Positions 42,368-50,923 of a stretch of 64,000 nucleotides of DNA are shown here, piece by piece; position 1 is the first letter of the stretch, and each line of letters opens with the position of its first letter. The DNA lies in NCBI GenBank assembly GCA_040755615.1, contig JBFMAL010000003.1:1-64000 (forward strand), written 5' to 3'. Under the pieces are notes generated by a model. The model did not search any database and was not told where the DNA came from. It saw only the letters and a list, made by a program, of their open reading frames with translations. The position numbers were made by a program, and so were the translations under genes. Source of the DNA: DYEP01 sp040755615. GTDB lineage: Bacteria; Bacillota; Sulfobacillia; DUSP01; DYEP01.

Positions 42368-42577
42368 ATGACTGATCGCGGGTTCTTTCCTCTGGAGAAG
42401 AAGTACGCTGCGGCCCTCATCACGTATATCGCTCTGGCGGTCGTATTCTTCCTTCCTTGGGCGCGCCAGCACAGCGTGTACGGCGTCTCGCTGTTCGGAT
42501 GGCTCATGGGTGCGTTTATGTTTGTAGCGCCTCTCATCAATTTGCTGCTGCTACGGTCTGATAACACGGGGAAGTAG
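42368..42577 (+). CDS. Small two-helix membrane protein linked to the symporter
   Basis: Protein of 69 residues, AGGGAGG upstream of the ATG. Two hydrophobic helices (AALITYIALAVVFFLPW and LFGWLMGAFMFVAPLINLLLL) with short polar ends. Similar small proteins precede sodium:solute symporters in many bacteria (YhdT/DUF3311-like arrangement), possibly as accessory subunits. The 13-nt gap to the symporter supports joint action. Confidence 0.75.
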   Translation: MTDRGFFPLEKKYAAALITYIALAVVFFLPWARQHSVYGVSLFGWLMGAFMFVAPLINLLLLRSDNTGK

Positions 42578-42590
42578 GAGGTGTCTTGAA

Positions 42591-44021
42591 ATGAGAACGA
42601 CCGAACTCGCTGTGACACTCATTTATATCGTGGTGTGTATCGGTATCGGGCTGTGGGCAAGAAGCAAGGTGCGCGAGTCCAAGGACGATTACTGGGTAGC
42701 GGGCAGGAGAGTTGGCGTATTCACCAATACCTGGGCGATCATGGCTGCGCTGGCAAGCGGCGGGTCCATCCTCGGAGTAACAGGCCTCGGCTACAGGCTG
42801 GGCCTGCCTTATGTGTTCTCGATGTACGCAGGAGCGGTAGTAGGGTTCCCCATAGCAGCCATCCTGGTCGCCAAACCCCTCGTAAACTTGGGAAAATACA
42901 CGATCACTGACTTTTTGACGGAAAGATTCGATTCAAAACTCCTGAAGGTAGTCATACCGCTGATCATCCTTATCTCAATGGGCACCTACATCGTGGCCCA
43001 GATGAAAGCCGCAGGTGTGGCTGCGCAGTACCTCCTTGCCATCTCCTACAATCATGCGATCATTCTGACATCGATAGTGTTCATACTGTACGTTTCCATC
43101 GGAGGAATGTGGGCTGTCACGGTTACCGACGTGCTGCAGGGTATCATCATGGTAGGTATGATGCTGCTGGTAGCCGTGATCTCTCTGGCACGCTTCGGCG
43201 GGCTGGGCGGCCTTCTGACGCAGGCAACCGCGGTAGCTCCGAACATCGGTCAACTGGTGAACATGCCGATGTCCTCATATGTGGGCGCCTTTGTGGTATG
43301 GGCAGCAGCGATTCCTGTCATCCCTCACATCGTGATGCGTATCTACACGTCCAAGGATGTGAAGTCGGCAAGGCTATCGCTGAATTACGCCATGCTCATC
43401 TACGCCTTCATGATATTCTTCGGGGTGGTTGGGATCTCGGCAGGAGGTCACCTCCTGGCGCCGGGACTGAAAGACGCGGACACGGTCTACCTGATCATGG
43501 TGGAGAATTTCCTGCCGCGGGTGCTCGGCGGGCTGGCGCTGGCCGCGGTGATGGCAGCCGTGATGTCCACTACAGACGCACTGCTGCTGGCCTGTGCCAG
43601 CGCTGTTTCGCACGACCTCTATGAGCGGGTCATCAATCCCAAGGCTTCGGATAAGACCCTCGTAAACATCAGCCTTGTGACCACGTGGGTGATCGGGCTG
43701 CTTGCCATGTTCTTCGCGTTCAACCCTCCGAAGCTTCTCACGATGCTGTACACGGCCGCTGTGGGTCTTATCGTGTCATCGCTCTTTGTACCGACTATCC
43801 TTGGCATCTGGTGGAAAGGGACGAACACGCAGGGAGCAACTGCTGGCGTCCTGGTAGGCGCCGTATCATACCTCTGGCTGCTCTGGTTCACAAAGATGCC
43901 GGCGCTGTCCCACGTGCTTGTGTCGCTGCCCCTCTGCCTCGCTGTGACGGTCATCGTCAGCTTGCTGTCTCCGCCTCCCAGCGCGGCCACTCTTGAGAGA
44001 GTACAGCAGCTTCACAGGTAA
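42591..44021 (+). CDS. Sodium:solute symporter (SSS family, PanF-like)
   Basis: Protein of 476 residues with about 13 membrane segments, GGAGGTGTCTTGAA before the ATG. SSS features: SKDDYWVAGRRVGVFTNTWA in the first loop, LASGGSILGVTGLGYRLG (sodium-site helix), YTITDFLTERF, and AAVMAAVMSTTDALLLACAS (the conserved helix 8 Ser/Thr). It would import a carboxylate or amino-acid-like substrate with sodium and is the entry step of this operon. The substrate is not recognisable. It is the last gene, followed by a terminator. Confidence 0.92.
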   Translation: MRTTELAVTLIYIVVCIGIGLWARSKVRESKDDYWVAGRRVGVFTNTWAIMAALASGGSILGVTGLGYRLGLPYVFSMYAGAVVGFPIAAILVAKPLVNLGKYTITDFLTERFDSKLLKVVIPLIILISMGTYIVAQMKAAGVAAQYLLAISYNHAIILTSIVFILYVSIGGMWAVTVTDVLQGIIMVGMMLLVAVISLARFGGLGGLLTQATAVAPNIGQLVNMPMSSYVGAFVVWAAAIPVIPHIVMRIYTSKDVKSARLSLNYAMLIYAFMIFFGVVGISAGGHLLAPGLKDADTVYLIMVENFLPRVLGGLALAAVMAAVMSTTDALLLACASAVSHDLYERVINPKASDKTLVNISLVTTWVIGLLAMFFAFNPPKLLTMLYTAAVGLIVSSLFVPTILGIWWKGTNTQGATAGVLVGAVSYLWLLWFTKMPALSHVLVSLPLCLAVTVIVSLLSPPPSAATLERVQQLHR

Positions 44022-44036
44022 CCTCAGCTTTTTTGG

Positions 44037-44061
44037 GGACCCGCCTCTTCAGGGCGGGTCC
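44037..44061 (+). terminator. Terminator of the CoA-transferase-to-symporter operon
   Basis: GGACCCGCC (44037-44045) and GGCGGGTCC (44053-44061) form a 9-bp stem with a 7-nt loop, 15 nt after the symporter stop. A TTTTTT run precedes and TCTCTCT follows. Confidence 0.8.
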
Positions 44062-44180
44062 TCTCTCTGAACAAAAGCCGGCAGCCGCTTCACACGCTCT
44101 GGTAATATACGCTGATAACTGAACTATTGAATGAAGGCATTAATTCGTTCAGCCAGGAAGACCCGTGAATCGAGCGAGTG

Positions 44181-44363
44181 TTATTGCTGAGAATTGACGT
44201 TCCGCAATCCGTTTTTTAAGGGATTTACCCTTCTTTGTGTAACAATGAGCAGGCACTCATCCAGAATTCTGAACTCGACCCTGTCGTTTTCCTTAAGCAA
44301 TGTCATTTCAAGAATTGCTTTGGCAACCTAACAGCTTGGCTATTCCCCTGCTTTAATTGTCAT
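44181..44363 (-). pseudogene. MazE/AbrB-type antitoxin remnant
   Basis: Three reading segments follow each other on the minus strand: MTIKAG from ATG 44363, then NSQAVRLPK in a second frame, then AILEMTLLKENDRVEFRI and a tail ending NSQQ-stop in a third. Joined, they give the standard MazE layout (GNSQAVRLPKAI, then LKENDRVEFRILD). At least two shifts break it. No MazF-like toxin is recognisable next to it. Confidence 0.65.
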
Positions 44364-44681
44364 ATAGATACTAAAACCAAAACATACCAACCTGCTTTTC
44401 ACGGCCGCTTTCCGGGTGGTCATGCTGGGGAAACAAAGCAGTTCTCTTGGGGGGCACTAGAGACAGGGCGGGGTCCGAGAGGCGATATACGTGAAGCCTG
44501 ATTACCGGTCCCAACCTGGATATGCCTGCAAAGAAGCAGGTCCTATTCGCATCCGGCATGCCTGCCGGTTTCAAGTTGGAGCAAACCACCAAAGGTCTTC
44601 ACAACAGACTACCGGCGGCAAACAGGTACACTCAGCAACCACGAAGGTACCGCCGGCAACCCCTTAGCCGCGGCCCAAGAC
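44364..44681. other. Intergenic stretch without a recognised gene
   Basis: About 320 nt with stops in all frames at short intervals and no ribosome-binding site or familiar motif. It separates the MazE remnant from the decayed oxidoreductase copy, and its right end shares some sequence with the region downstream of the intact copy near 45740-45800. Confidence 0.4.
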
Positions 44682-45057
44682 TTAAAACCATCGACCCAAC
44701 CAGTGCCTTTCAAATGCCACCTAGGCCTAGGAGGCGGCTCTTGTCGGTTCCAGCAGAGTGAACAGCGGCGGATCCTGAAGATAGCGGATGGAGGAGTACC
44801 GGGCGTTCCCGTGGCCCGAAAACATCATCAGCGCACCCTCCCCCGTCTACGCAAAGCCCGGGCCTTTACCATGTATGTGGCGGCTGATGTTCCTCGCCAC
44901 GACCTCCGCCTGGTCGTGGGCGAATATGCCGCCGTTTGCGTCCGTCCGTAAGACCCGTCGATTGTATCACCGATGGCGGTCTATGGAGCACAATGCCGAC
45001 ACGCACAGAGCGAGTGGACAAGCCTTCCTGGTTTTCCTCAAACACCGTGAGGGCGCT
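44682..45057 (-). pseudogene. Decayed second copy of the FAD/NAD(P) oxidoreductase (3' part)
   Basis: Nucleotides 44682-44930 align closely with 45808-46055, the 3' end of the intact gene, including the stop codon and segments GGCCCGAAAACAT/GGAACCCGAAAACAT and TTCCTCGCCACGACCTCCGCC. A block equal to about 46056-46165 of the intact gene is then absent, and 44938-45057 resumes with the PSVIQSTGL-encoding part. Frameshifts and stops interrupt the copy. The 5' half is not recognisable. Confidence 0.75.
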
Positions 45058-45807
45058 TGGAGGTATTGTAGCTTCACCTTTAGATCCCGGCTCTGGAAAC
45101 AGACCAGGATCTACTAGTTTAGAGGCAACCAAAGCTGTTACCATTCCATACCAGCTATGGTTGAAATAAGCCGATAGGTTTGTATCGGCATTTAAAGAGA
45201 AAACTCCTTTGGTAGCACCCATAAGCTTTCCTATCCTTCGTACAGCGCAACCCATGCAAAGTGCCCAAAGCCTAATCCTTCTATGGCAGCGTGGTCCTTT
45301 CCCAGTATACCGAAGTACGTATGCTATTGGGATGCCATATGGCCCCGAGCGAAAAATCAGCTATTGTTCCGACAAGCAGACCAATCGGCTTCTCCCCATC
45401 TCTTTTTTGTCATGAAGAGGCCTGCGGCAATCTCCAAAGGGATAGTGATCTTTAAATGTCTACCTGAGATGCCCTGAAACTCCTGTAACAGACTACTCAA
45501 TATTATGTCGGCACTAGGAGTCTACTAATGGTAGAGTCCCTCTATCGTGACATCGATGTTCCCGGAGTGCTCGGTTCAGAAGGAGCTGCGAGGACCCTGA
45601 AAATGACGTCCTGGACCCGGTGGACCACTGAAAGGTTCAGAAAAACATGGCGCTGCCAGGCTTCGTACTGGGTGCTGGCCGCCTATGGCCGTAAGCAGAG
45701 GCCTTGCGCGTGGCCCTGCTGTGTCACGCTGCCTTGTCGCGTTCGCCCAGCTGGCAGCGGAACCGCCAGAGCCGATGACTCAGGCGACAGGCAGGCGGGC
45801 CTTGCAG
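45058..45807. other. 750 nt without a recognised gene
   Basis: Short open frames on both strands (a plus frame at 45528-45887, a minus frame at 44866-45255 whose N-terminal half is unrelated to the oxidoreductase) have no identifiable domain. The composition is somewhat lower in G+C from 45150 to 45520 than in neighbouring operons. Probably further decayed accessory DNA. Confidence 0.4.
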
Positions 45808-46953
45808 TTAAAACCATCGACTCAGCCAGTACCTCTCAAATGCCAGCTTGGCCCAGTAGGCGGCTGTTGTCGGTTCAAGCAGAGTGAACAGCGGCGGGTT
45901 CTGGAAGTAGCGGACTGAGGAGTAGCGGGCTTTCCCGGAACCCGAAAACATTATAAGCGCGCCCTTCCCCGTGTACGCAAAGCCCGGGCCCTTACCACGT
46001 ATGTGGCGGGTGATGTTCCTCGCCACGACCTCCGCCTGGTAGTGAGCGAATATGCCGGCCTTTGGCGCGTATTCACCTGATGCAGGCATCCGTATCGCTG
46101 TTCCATCCCCTATGGCATACACGCCGGGACAGCCCGTCTCCAGCGTAGAGGGATGTACTTGCGCCCACCCGTCTGCGTCCGCAAGCCCCGTCGACTGGAT
46201 GACAGATGGCGCTTTGTGAGGTGCAATGCCCAGGAACAGATCGCCTGCTATCCTGGCTCCGTCTTCCGTCACAAGCTCCCCGGGCTCTACTCTGATCACC
46301 CTAGTGCTCGTACGGATTCCGATCTCCCGTTTGTGCAGCATCCGGGTAACGCTTTCTCCCACCAGGGGGCTGGCCTGGGGGAAGGGCCTCGGGTCGAACG
46401 TGACAAGGCTTAACGAGACTCTGTCCCGGATCCCCCTTTGTCTAAAGAACTGGTCGAGCTGGAAGATGAACTCATAGGGCCCCAGCGGAAAGCGAAAACA
46501 CGGGCCCGGAACAAAGAGCACAATATGCCCCTGTTTGAACAGCGCAGCCCGGGATGCGGCCCGAACCACATCCTCGAACGCGTAAACGTTAAAAGCATGC
46601 TCCGAGAAACCGGGGATTTCCTGCGGGTAGAACTCCACGCCGGGCGACATCACAAGATAGTCATATGACAGCGGCCCCTGGTTGGTGACCACGGTACGGT
46701 TTTCGGTCTCGACCTCACGGACATCCGCCCGGATAAACTCGATACCCTTCCTCGCCAGGTCACCGAGCCTTCGGGTGATCCTTCGCGGGTTTCTTTCCCC
46801 GATCAGAAGCATCGGATACATCCCTGCGAAATGGTATTCGTCATTTCTGTCTACTATCACTACACGCGCGTCCGGCCCGGCGGCGCGCTTCAGCACGTTA
46901 GCCGTAACGACGCCTCCCATTCCACCGCCAAGTATTAGCACGGTCTTGAGCAC
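45808..46953 (-). CDS. FAD/NAD(P)-binding oxidoreductase (NDH-2/sulfide:quinone reductase-like)
   Basis: Protein of 381 residues from GTG at 46953 with GAGGTGG 7 nt upstream. Rossmann FAD site VLILGGGMGGVVTANVLKR at the N-terminus, then VVIVDRNDEYHFAGMYPMLL, the VMSPGVEFYP linker and the second FAD motif GVYAIGDGTAIRMPASG, with the SQR-like ending KGALIMFSGSGKARYS. The two redox cysteines of SQR are not placed normally, so sulfide oxidation is not claimed. The C-terminal amphipathic stretch may bind the membrane. A broken duplicate lies downstream; upstream is a region of gene remnants. Confidence 0.85.
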   Translation of the reverse strand: MLKTVLILGGGMGGVVTANVLKRAAGPDARVVIVDRNDEYHFAGMYPMLLIGERNPRRITRRLGDLARKGIEFIRADVREVETENRTVVTNQGPLSYDYLVMSPGVEFYPQEIPGFSEHAFNVYAFEDVVRAASRAALFKQGHIVLFVPGPCFRFPLGPYEFIFQLDQFFRQRGIRDRVSLSLVTFDPRPFPQASPLVGESVTRMLHKREIGIRTSTRVIRVEPGELVTEDGARIAGDLFLGIAPHKAPSVIQSTGLADADGWAQVHPSTLETGCPGVYAIGDGTAIRMPASGEYAPKAGIFAHYQAEVVARNITRHIRGKGPGFAYTGKGALIMFSGSGKARYSSVRYFQNPPLFTLLEPTTAAYWAKLAFERYWLSRWF

Positions 46954-47130
46954 ACTAATCCACCTCAGGTGTATTGTGTGCCAGGGAGGACCGCGCATTC
47001 AAAAAGGCGCACCTGCTAGACAGCCTGAGGCTAAAAGGGGCGGTAATCGAACACTATCTCGCCGGTACCCGGGATCTGGGTCCAAGCATCATGATCCCGG
47101 TAATTTCCCGTCGGAGCCGCCCATCGGCGT

Positions 47131-47387
47131 GCCGGTCTCTTTGAGGTATGATATATGTACCGGGGTAATCAGTGTTAACGAGACGAAAAGCCCCGTCTAC
47201 ATCACGCAAAACGGAGAGGTGAGAGCGGTGTTGCTGGATCCCGCATCTTTAGAGGATTTGAAAAAAGGTCCTCGGGTTGCTGAAGCTGCTAACCCGGGGA
47301 GAACGTGACATTCCTGAAGGGAAGGTCGTTCCGCAAGAGGACGTTTTCTCCAGCATGGACCGCTATTTTGACAATAGCGATGGGTGA
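47131..47387 (+). pseudogene. Phd/YefM-type antitoxin remnant with a +1 lesion
   Basis: The first frame reads PVSLRYDICTGVISVNET, then KSPVYITQNGEVRAVLLDP and SLEDLKK, the usual Phd/YefM core (SVNETKSPVxITQNGEARAVL). At the A6 run near 47260 the meaning continues one base later as KVLGLLKLLTRGERDIPEGK, then VVPQEDVFSSMDR, with TGA at 47385-47387, which is the usual C-terminus. No start codon with a site is apparent. The toxin gene is gone. Confidence 0.7.
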
Positions 47388-47414
47388 AGCCGGGTTATGT
47401 GGACGCCGGACAGC

Positions 47415-47865
47415 TCATGGACCCGGCCCTGCCTCAGCCATCTCAGGCACTTCGGGACGGCGCAGCTCCCACCACAGCATCTCGGCACATCTGTGGGTCC
47501 TGGTCATACCGATCTTTTGCAGGACCCGGATGGATGCGCCGTTATCCGCGCTACACTCTGCCAGCACCCTCCTTACGGTACCCCGCGAGAACTCCCACTG
47601 TAGCAGCGCGCTGCACGCTTCGGAAGCTATCCCATGTTACAGTAGGCAGGGGTGACGCCATAACCCAGGCTCACTGTAGCATGTGCATCCGGCTTTCCTT
47701 TGAAGCCCAGGTCGCCTATGATCGTATTTGTTCCCGGCAGCACCATGAGCCAGACTCCCCACCCGAGCAGCGAAGGGTCGGCCTCAAGCTGCAGGCGTAA
47801 AACGGCAAAACGTCCAGGAGTTCATCAGCAGGCCAGCCCTCGACAGGCTGGAAAGGTAGAATCTT
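47415..47865 (-). pseudogene. GNAT-family acetyltransferase remnant
   Basis: Minus-strand segments spell a GNAT domain in two frames: ADPSLLGWGVWLMVLPG, IIGDLGFKGKPDAHATVSLG and YGVTPAYCNM in one. GIASEACSALLQWEF, then RRVLAECSADNGASIRVLQK and IGMTR in the other, after a stop and shift near 47635. The AcCoA-binding loop (normally RGKGYATEA) is where the break falls. Ends at a TGA at 47415-47417, convergent with the antitoxin remnant. Confidence 0.7.
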
Positions 47866-47977
47866 CTGCAGAGCACCTTTACACGTAGCGCGCGCCAGCT
47901 AGGCCGGGCAGGGTACAAGTGTGAGTCTTGGCGTCTGCATGACCATCTACACATGCCTCGTATCGTACGTGGGCAAC

Positions 47978-49069
47978 TCAAATCATGCGTCCTCGCGCCT
48001 CGATACGAAACACCCCTTCGATCCTGTCCTTCCGGCAGGCATACGCCTGGTCAAACAGGTTCACCACAGTGCAGGCGTGGTTTGGTATGATATCGAGCTT
48101 CTGTCCGGTGCTCACGCGTTCCTCCGGGGGGTAGCACAGCACTCCCAGTTCCTCCGACAACCGCTGGATCACTACCCCGGGCCTATTCCGTACCCGTCCA
48201 AAGCCCACCACCGCGTCAAGCCCGTGAGCACCAGTGTCCAGGGCCAGCGCCTTGCTTCCTGCATCTATCACAGCTCTTCCGGGTTCAGGAGTGCTGATCA
48301 CCGTCGCCCTTACTGTAAGGGCACACCTGTCTTCGGGCACTACCCCCAGCGCAACCTGGATCATGTCGTAAAAGACGTAGTTCCCCGGCCTGATCTCTGT
48401 GATTCCCGGGACCCGCCCGGCCACGCGCGCCGTGGGAGTTGAACCCACTGCCACGACCTCGCAGTCAAAACCCGCGTTCTGCAGGTATTCCTTTGCCCTT
48501 ATCACTGCTGCCGCTTCTCCCCTGGCGATCTCATCTCTCTGCTCCCCGTGCTTCGCGGCGTACACGTGCCCCGCGTGGGTGGCGACGCCCTTCAGCCTGA
48601 GCCTGGGAAACTTCGCCACGCAGCGTGCGATCCCCGGCGCGTCTTCCGGTTTCACCCCGAGCCGGCGCAGCCCACTGTCGATAATAATGAGCACGTCCAG
48701 TTCCTCAGGTACCTCCGCCAGCTGGCATACCGCCTCTTCGCTATCAACGCTTACGGTCACACGACTCCTCCCGGCCAGGTCGAGCAGGCGTCTTACCTTC
48801 TCCTGACCGATCACGGGGTATGCGAGGACCACGTCGTCTACCCCGGAATCCACCATAACCTCCGCCTCGCCTATCTTTGCCGCAAGTATGCCCGCAGCGC
48901 CGAATTCCAGCTGCATCCTAGTGACCTCAGGCATCTTGTGGGTCTTGATCATGGGCCGCAGGCGCACGCATGCTTCACCGGCAAAACGTGCCATCTCCCT
49001 GATGTTTCGCTCGAGCAAGTCAAGGTCTATCACCAGCGCCGGGGTATCCAAATCGTCGATGTGCTTCAT
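47978..49069 (-). CDS. D-threonine aldolase/D-serine dehydratase-like PLP protein (alanine racemase N-terminal fold)
   Basis: Protein of 363 residues with GGAGGTGG upstream of the ATG. Fold type III PLP barrel: DTPALVIDLDLLERNI, then RPMIKTHKMPEV with the PLP Lys, KGVATHAGHVY, and GSTPTA for phosphate. C-terminal D-ser dehydratase-like domain ends with IIPNHACTVVNLFD, in which His and Cys bind the divalent metal. Acts on D-threonine, D-serine or a related beta-hydroxy D-amino acid. It follows the PTS gene by 40 nt on the same strand and may be co-transcribed. Confidence 0.88.
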   Translation of the reverse strand: MKHIDDLDTPALVIDLDLLERNIREMARFAGEACVRLRPMIKTHKMPEVTRMQLEFGAAGILAAKIGEAEVMVDSGVDDVVLAYPVIGQEKVRRLLDLAGRSRVTVSVDSEEAVCQLAEVPEELDVLIIIDSGLRRLGVKPEDAPGIARCVAKFPRLRLKGVATHAGHVYAAKHGEQRDEIARGEAAAVIRAKEYLQNAGFDCEVVAVGSTPTARVAGRVPGITEIRPGNYVFYDMIQVALGVVPEDRCALTVRATVISTPEPGRAVIDAGSKALALDTGAHGLDAVVGFGRVRNRPGVVIQRLSEELGVLCYPPEERVSTGQKLDIIPNHACTVVNLFDQAYACRKDRIEGVFRIEARGRMI

Positions 49070-49109
49070 GGTACCACCTCCGATGTTGTGACGTACACTG
49101 CAGATGGAG

Positions 49110-50921
49110 TCACCTTACGACAAGCAGCGTACCCTGCATCGCGAGCACCCGGTCACCTGGTGTCGCCCGCCATGTTATCTCGCCTTTAGTGATCACGATA
49201 GGCGATACTGTAGGTTTTCCCGCCGCCCGGATTTTTCCAATGTCAAATTCAAGGAGCAATTGCCCGGCCTTCACGCGCTGCCCCTGGGTGACGTGGGCAC
49301 AGAACCCCTCCCCCGCCATCTCGACCGTATCGATCCCTATGTGTATGAGCATCTCCCTGCCCCTTTTGTCCTTCAGCCCGAGGCCATGTCCTCCTGACAC
49401 CACGGTAACCACTTCCGCGTCAAACGGTGCATACACCCTGCCTTCCTCAGGTTCGACAGCGATTCCATCACCGACCATTCGCTCTGCGAAAACTGGGTCA
49501 CCCACATCTGAAAGCCCAACAGCACGTCCGGTAATGGGTGACTTGATCAGAAGCTTACCCAGCATATCTTTAACCTCTTCCTTGATGATCTCCGCGCGGG
49601 GACCGACGACGACCTGTACCACGCCCGGCGCAGGAAAAGTCACCCCATGTACCGCCGGAACGCGCCGGAGCTCCGATGCCTGTACTAAAGAAGGGTCTTC
49701 AACGAGGATCCTGAGCCTGGTCATGCACGCGTCGACGGATACCACGTTTGACGCTCCGCCCAGCGCGCCGACCATGCCCGGCGCCTCCTGTCCCGGATGC
49801 TCCGCCTGAGACGGCAGAGTCCGTGCGTCTTCCACACGTCCGAGCGTCGGTATATTAAATCTGCGAATGGCCCACCTGAACCCGAAGTAGTAGAGCGGGA
49901 CCGTGGCGAGCCCGATGGGCACGATGAGCCAGGGGTTTTCCGCCAGCCCCAGGTTAATGAAGAACATGGGCAGCGCAAACCCGAAGTGCCTGACCCCCAG
50001 TGAGTACGTGAGCCAGAGAGTGAGCCCGGTATAGACGGAGTGAAACAGAAACAGCGCGGGAGCGACGAACATGAATGCAAACTCCGCCGGTTCGGTGATC
50101 CCTGTGATAGCAGAGGTCAACGCGGCGGTCACCATGATGCCCGTCACTTTCCTCCGGTTCTCGGGAGATGCCTCGTGCGCGATGGCCATGCTCAGCGCTG
50201 GTATAGCGAAAACGCACGTGACGAAGTACCCGGCGAAGAGGTAACCTGCTGCCGGGTCACCCGCATAAAACCTCGGTGCTTCGCCGAAGACTACCTGACC
50301 AGTGACTGGGTCCGTGTACGAGCCGGCAACAAACATCACCACGTTGTTGACGATGTGGTGTAACCCTGTGGGGATCAAAAACCTGTTGGTCAGCCCGTAG
50401 ACAAAGGCGCCCGGCGCCCCCGCAGTCACTATCCATCTCCCGAGCGATGCGATGGCTTCCTGGACCGGGGACCAGATAATCGCGAGCAGCTGGCCGATGA
50501 TGAGCCCGGCGGCCGCCGATATAACAGGGACGAAACGTTTACCCGAGAACAATCCCAGGTATTCGGGCAAGCGCACTGTATGGTAGCGGTTATAAAGAAT
50601 CACAGACACCGCTCCGCAGAGTATCCCGCCGATCACCCCTGTATCCAAGTTTGCTCCGGACGCAGACAGAGTACTTTTCATCACCGCCCAGCAAAGACCC
50701 GCCGACATTGCTGCTATGCCGTCCTGCTCGCAGTAGGCAATGGCCACTCCAATAGAAAATATCAGGGGCAAATAATCGATTAGGATCGCCCTCCCCGCGG
50801 CCTCCACCGCAGACAGACCGAGTTGGGTACCCAGCGCAAAGAATATGGCGCCAACAGGCAGGACAACTACAGGAACCATGAGGGCGGCTGGAAGTCTCTC
50901 AAGAACTGCCCTGGTCCTCAC
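49110..50921 (-). CDS. PTS EIICBA permease (glucose/N-acetylglucosamine family)
   Basis: Protein of 603 residues in the order EIIC-EIIB-EIIA. EIIC (1-360) has about ten membrane segments, with YGLTNRFLIPTGLHHIVNN and GITEPAEFAFMF typical of the Glc/GlcNAc family. EIIB (about 385-455) carries the phospho-Cys399 in VVSVDACMTRLR. EIIA (about 465-600) has the phospho-His527 in EMLIHIGIDTVEM. All phosphotransfer residues are intact. The GTG start lies 2 nt after the ChbG stop, with its site AAAGGACGGG inside that gene. Pairing with an N-acetyl-sugar deacetylase suggests GlcNAc or a chitobiose-type sugar rather than glucose. Confidence 0.92.
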   Translation of the reverse strand: MRTRAVLERLPAALMVPVVVLPVGAIFFALGTQLGLSAVEAAGRAILIDYLPLIFSIGVAIAYCEQDGIAAMSAGLCWAVMKSTLSASGANLDTGVIGGILCGAVSVILYNRYHTVRLPEYLGLFSGKRFVPVISAAAGLIIGQLLAIIWSPVQEAIASLGRWIVTAGAPGAFVYGLTNRFLIPTGLHHIVNNVVMFVAGSYTDPVTGQVVFGEAPRFYAGDPAAGYLFAGYFVTCVFAIPALSMAIAHEASPENRRKVTGIMVTAALTSAITGITEPAEFAFMFVAPALFLFHSVYTGLTLWLTYSLGVRHFGFALPMFFINLGLAENPWLIVPIGLATVPLYYFGFRWAIRRFNIPTLGRVEDARTLPSQAEHPGQEAPGMVGALGGASNVVSVDACMTRLRILVEDPSLVQASELRRVPAVHGVTFPAPGVVQVVVGPRAEIIKEEVKDMLGKLLIKSPITGRAVGLSDVGDPVFAERMVGDGIAVEPEEGRVYAPFDAEVVTVVSGGHGLGLKDKRGREMLIHIGIDTVEMAGEGFCAHVTQGQRVKAGQLLLEFDIGKIRAAGKPTVSPIVITKGEITWRATPGDRVLAMQGTLLVVR

Positions 50922-50923
50922 TG

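Noticed and set aside
45166..45420. DsrE-like gene remnant next to the oxidoreductase copies
   Set aside because: Several minus-strand frames give faint resemblance, and DsrE genes often neighbour such oxidoreductases, but no conserved motif could be read in a single plausible frame.
45808..46953. Sulfide:quinone oxidoreductase as a firm call
   Set aside because: The expected pair of redox-active cysteines is not found at the usual positions.
44062..48000. Transposase or integrase genes inside the degenerate region
   Set aside because: Searched by eye on both strands for DDE and tyrosine-recombinase motifs and for terminal inverted repeats; none seen.
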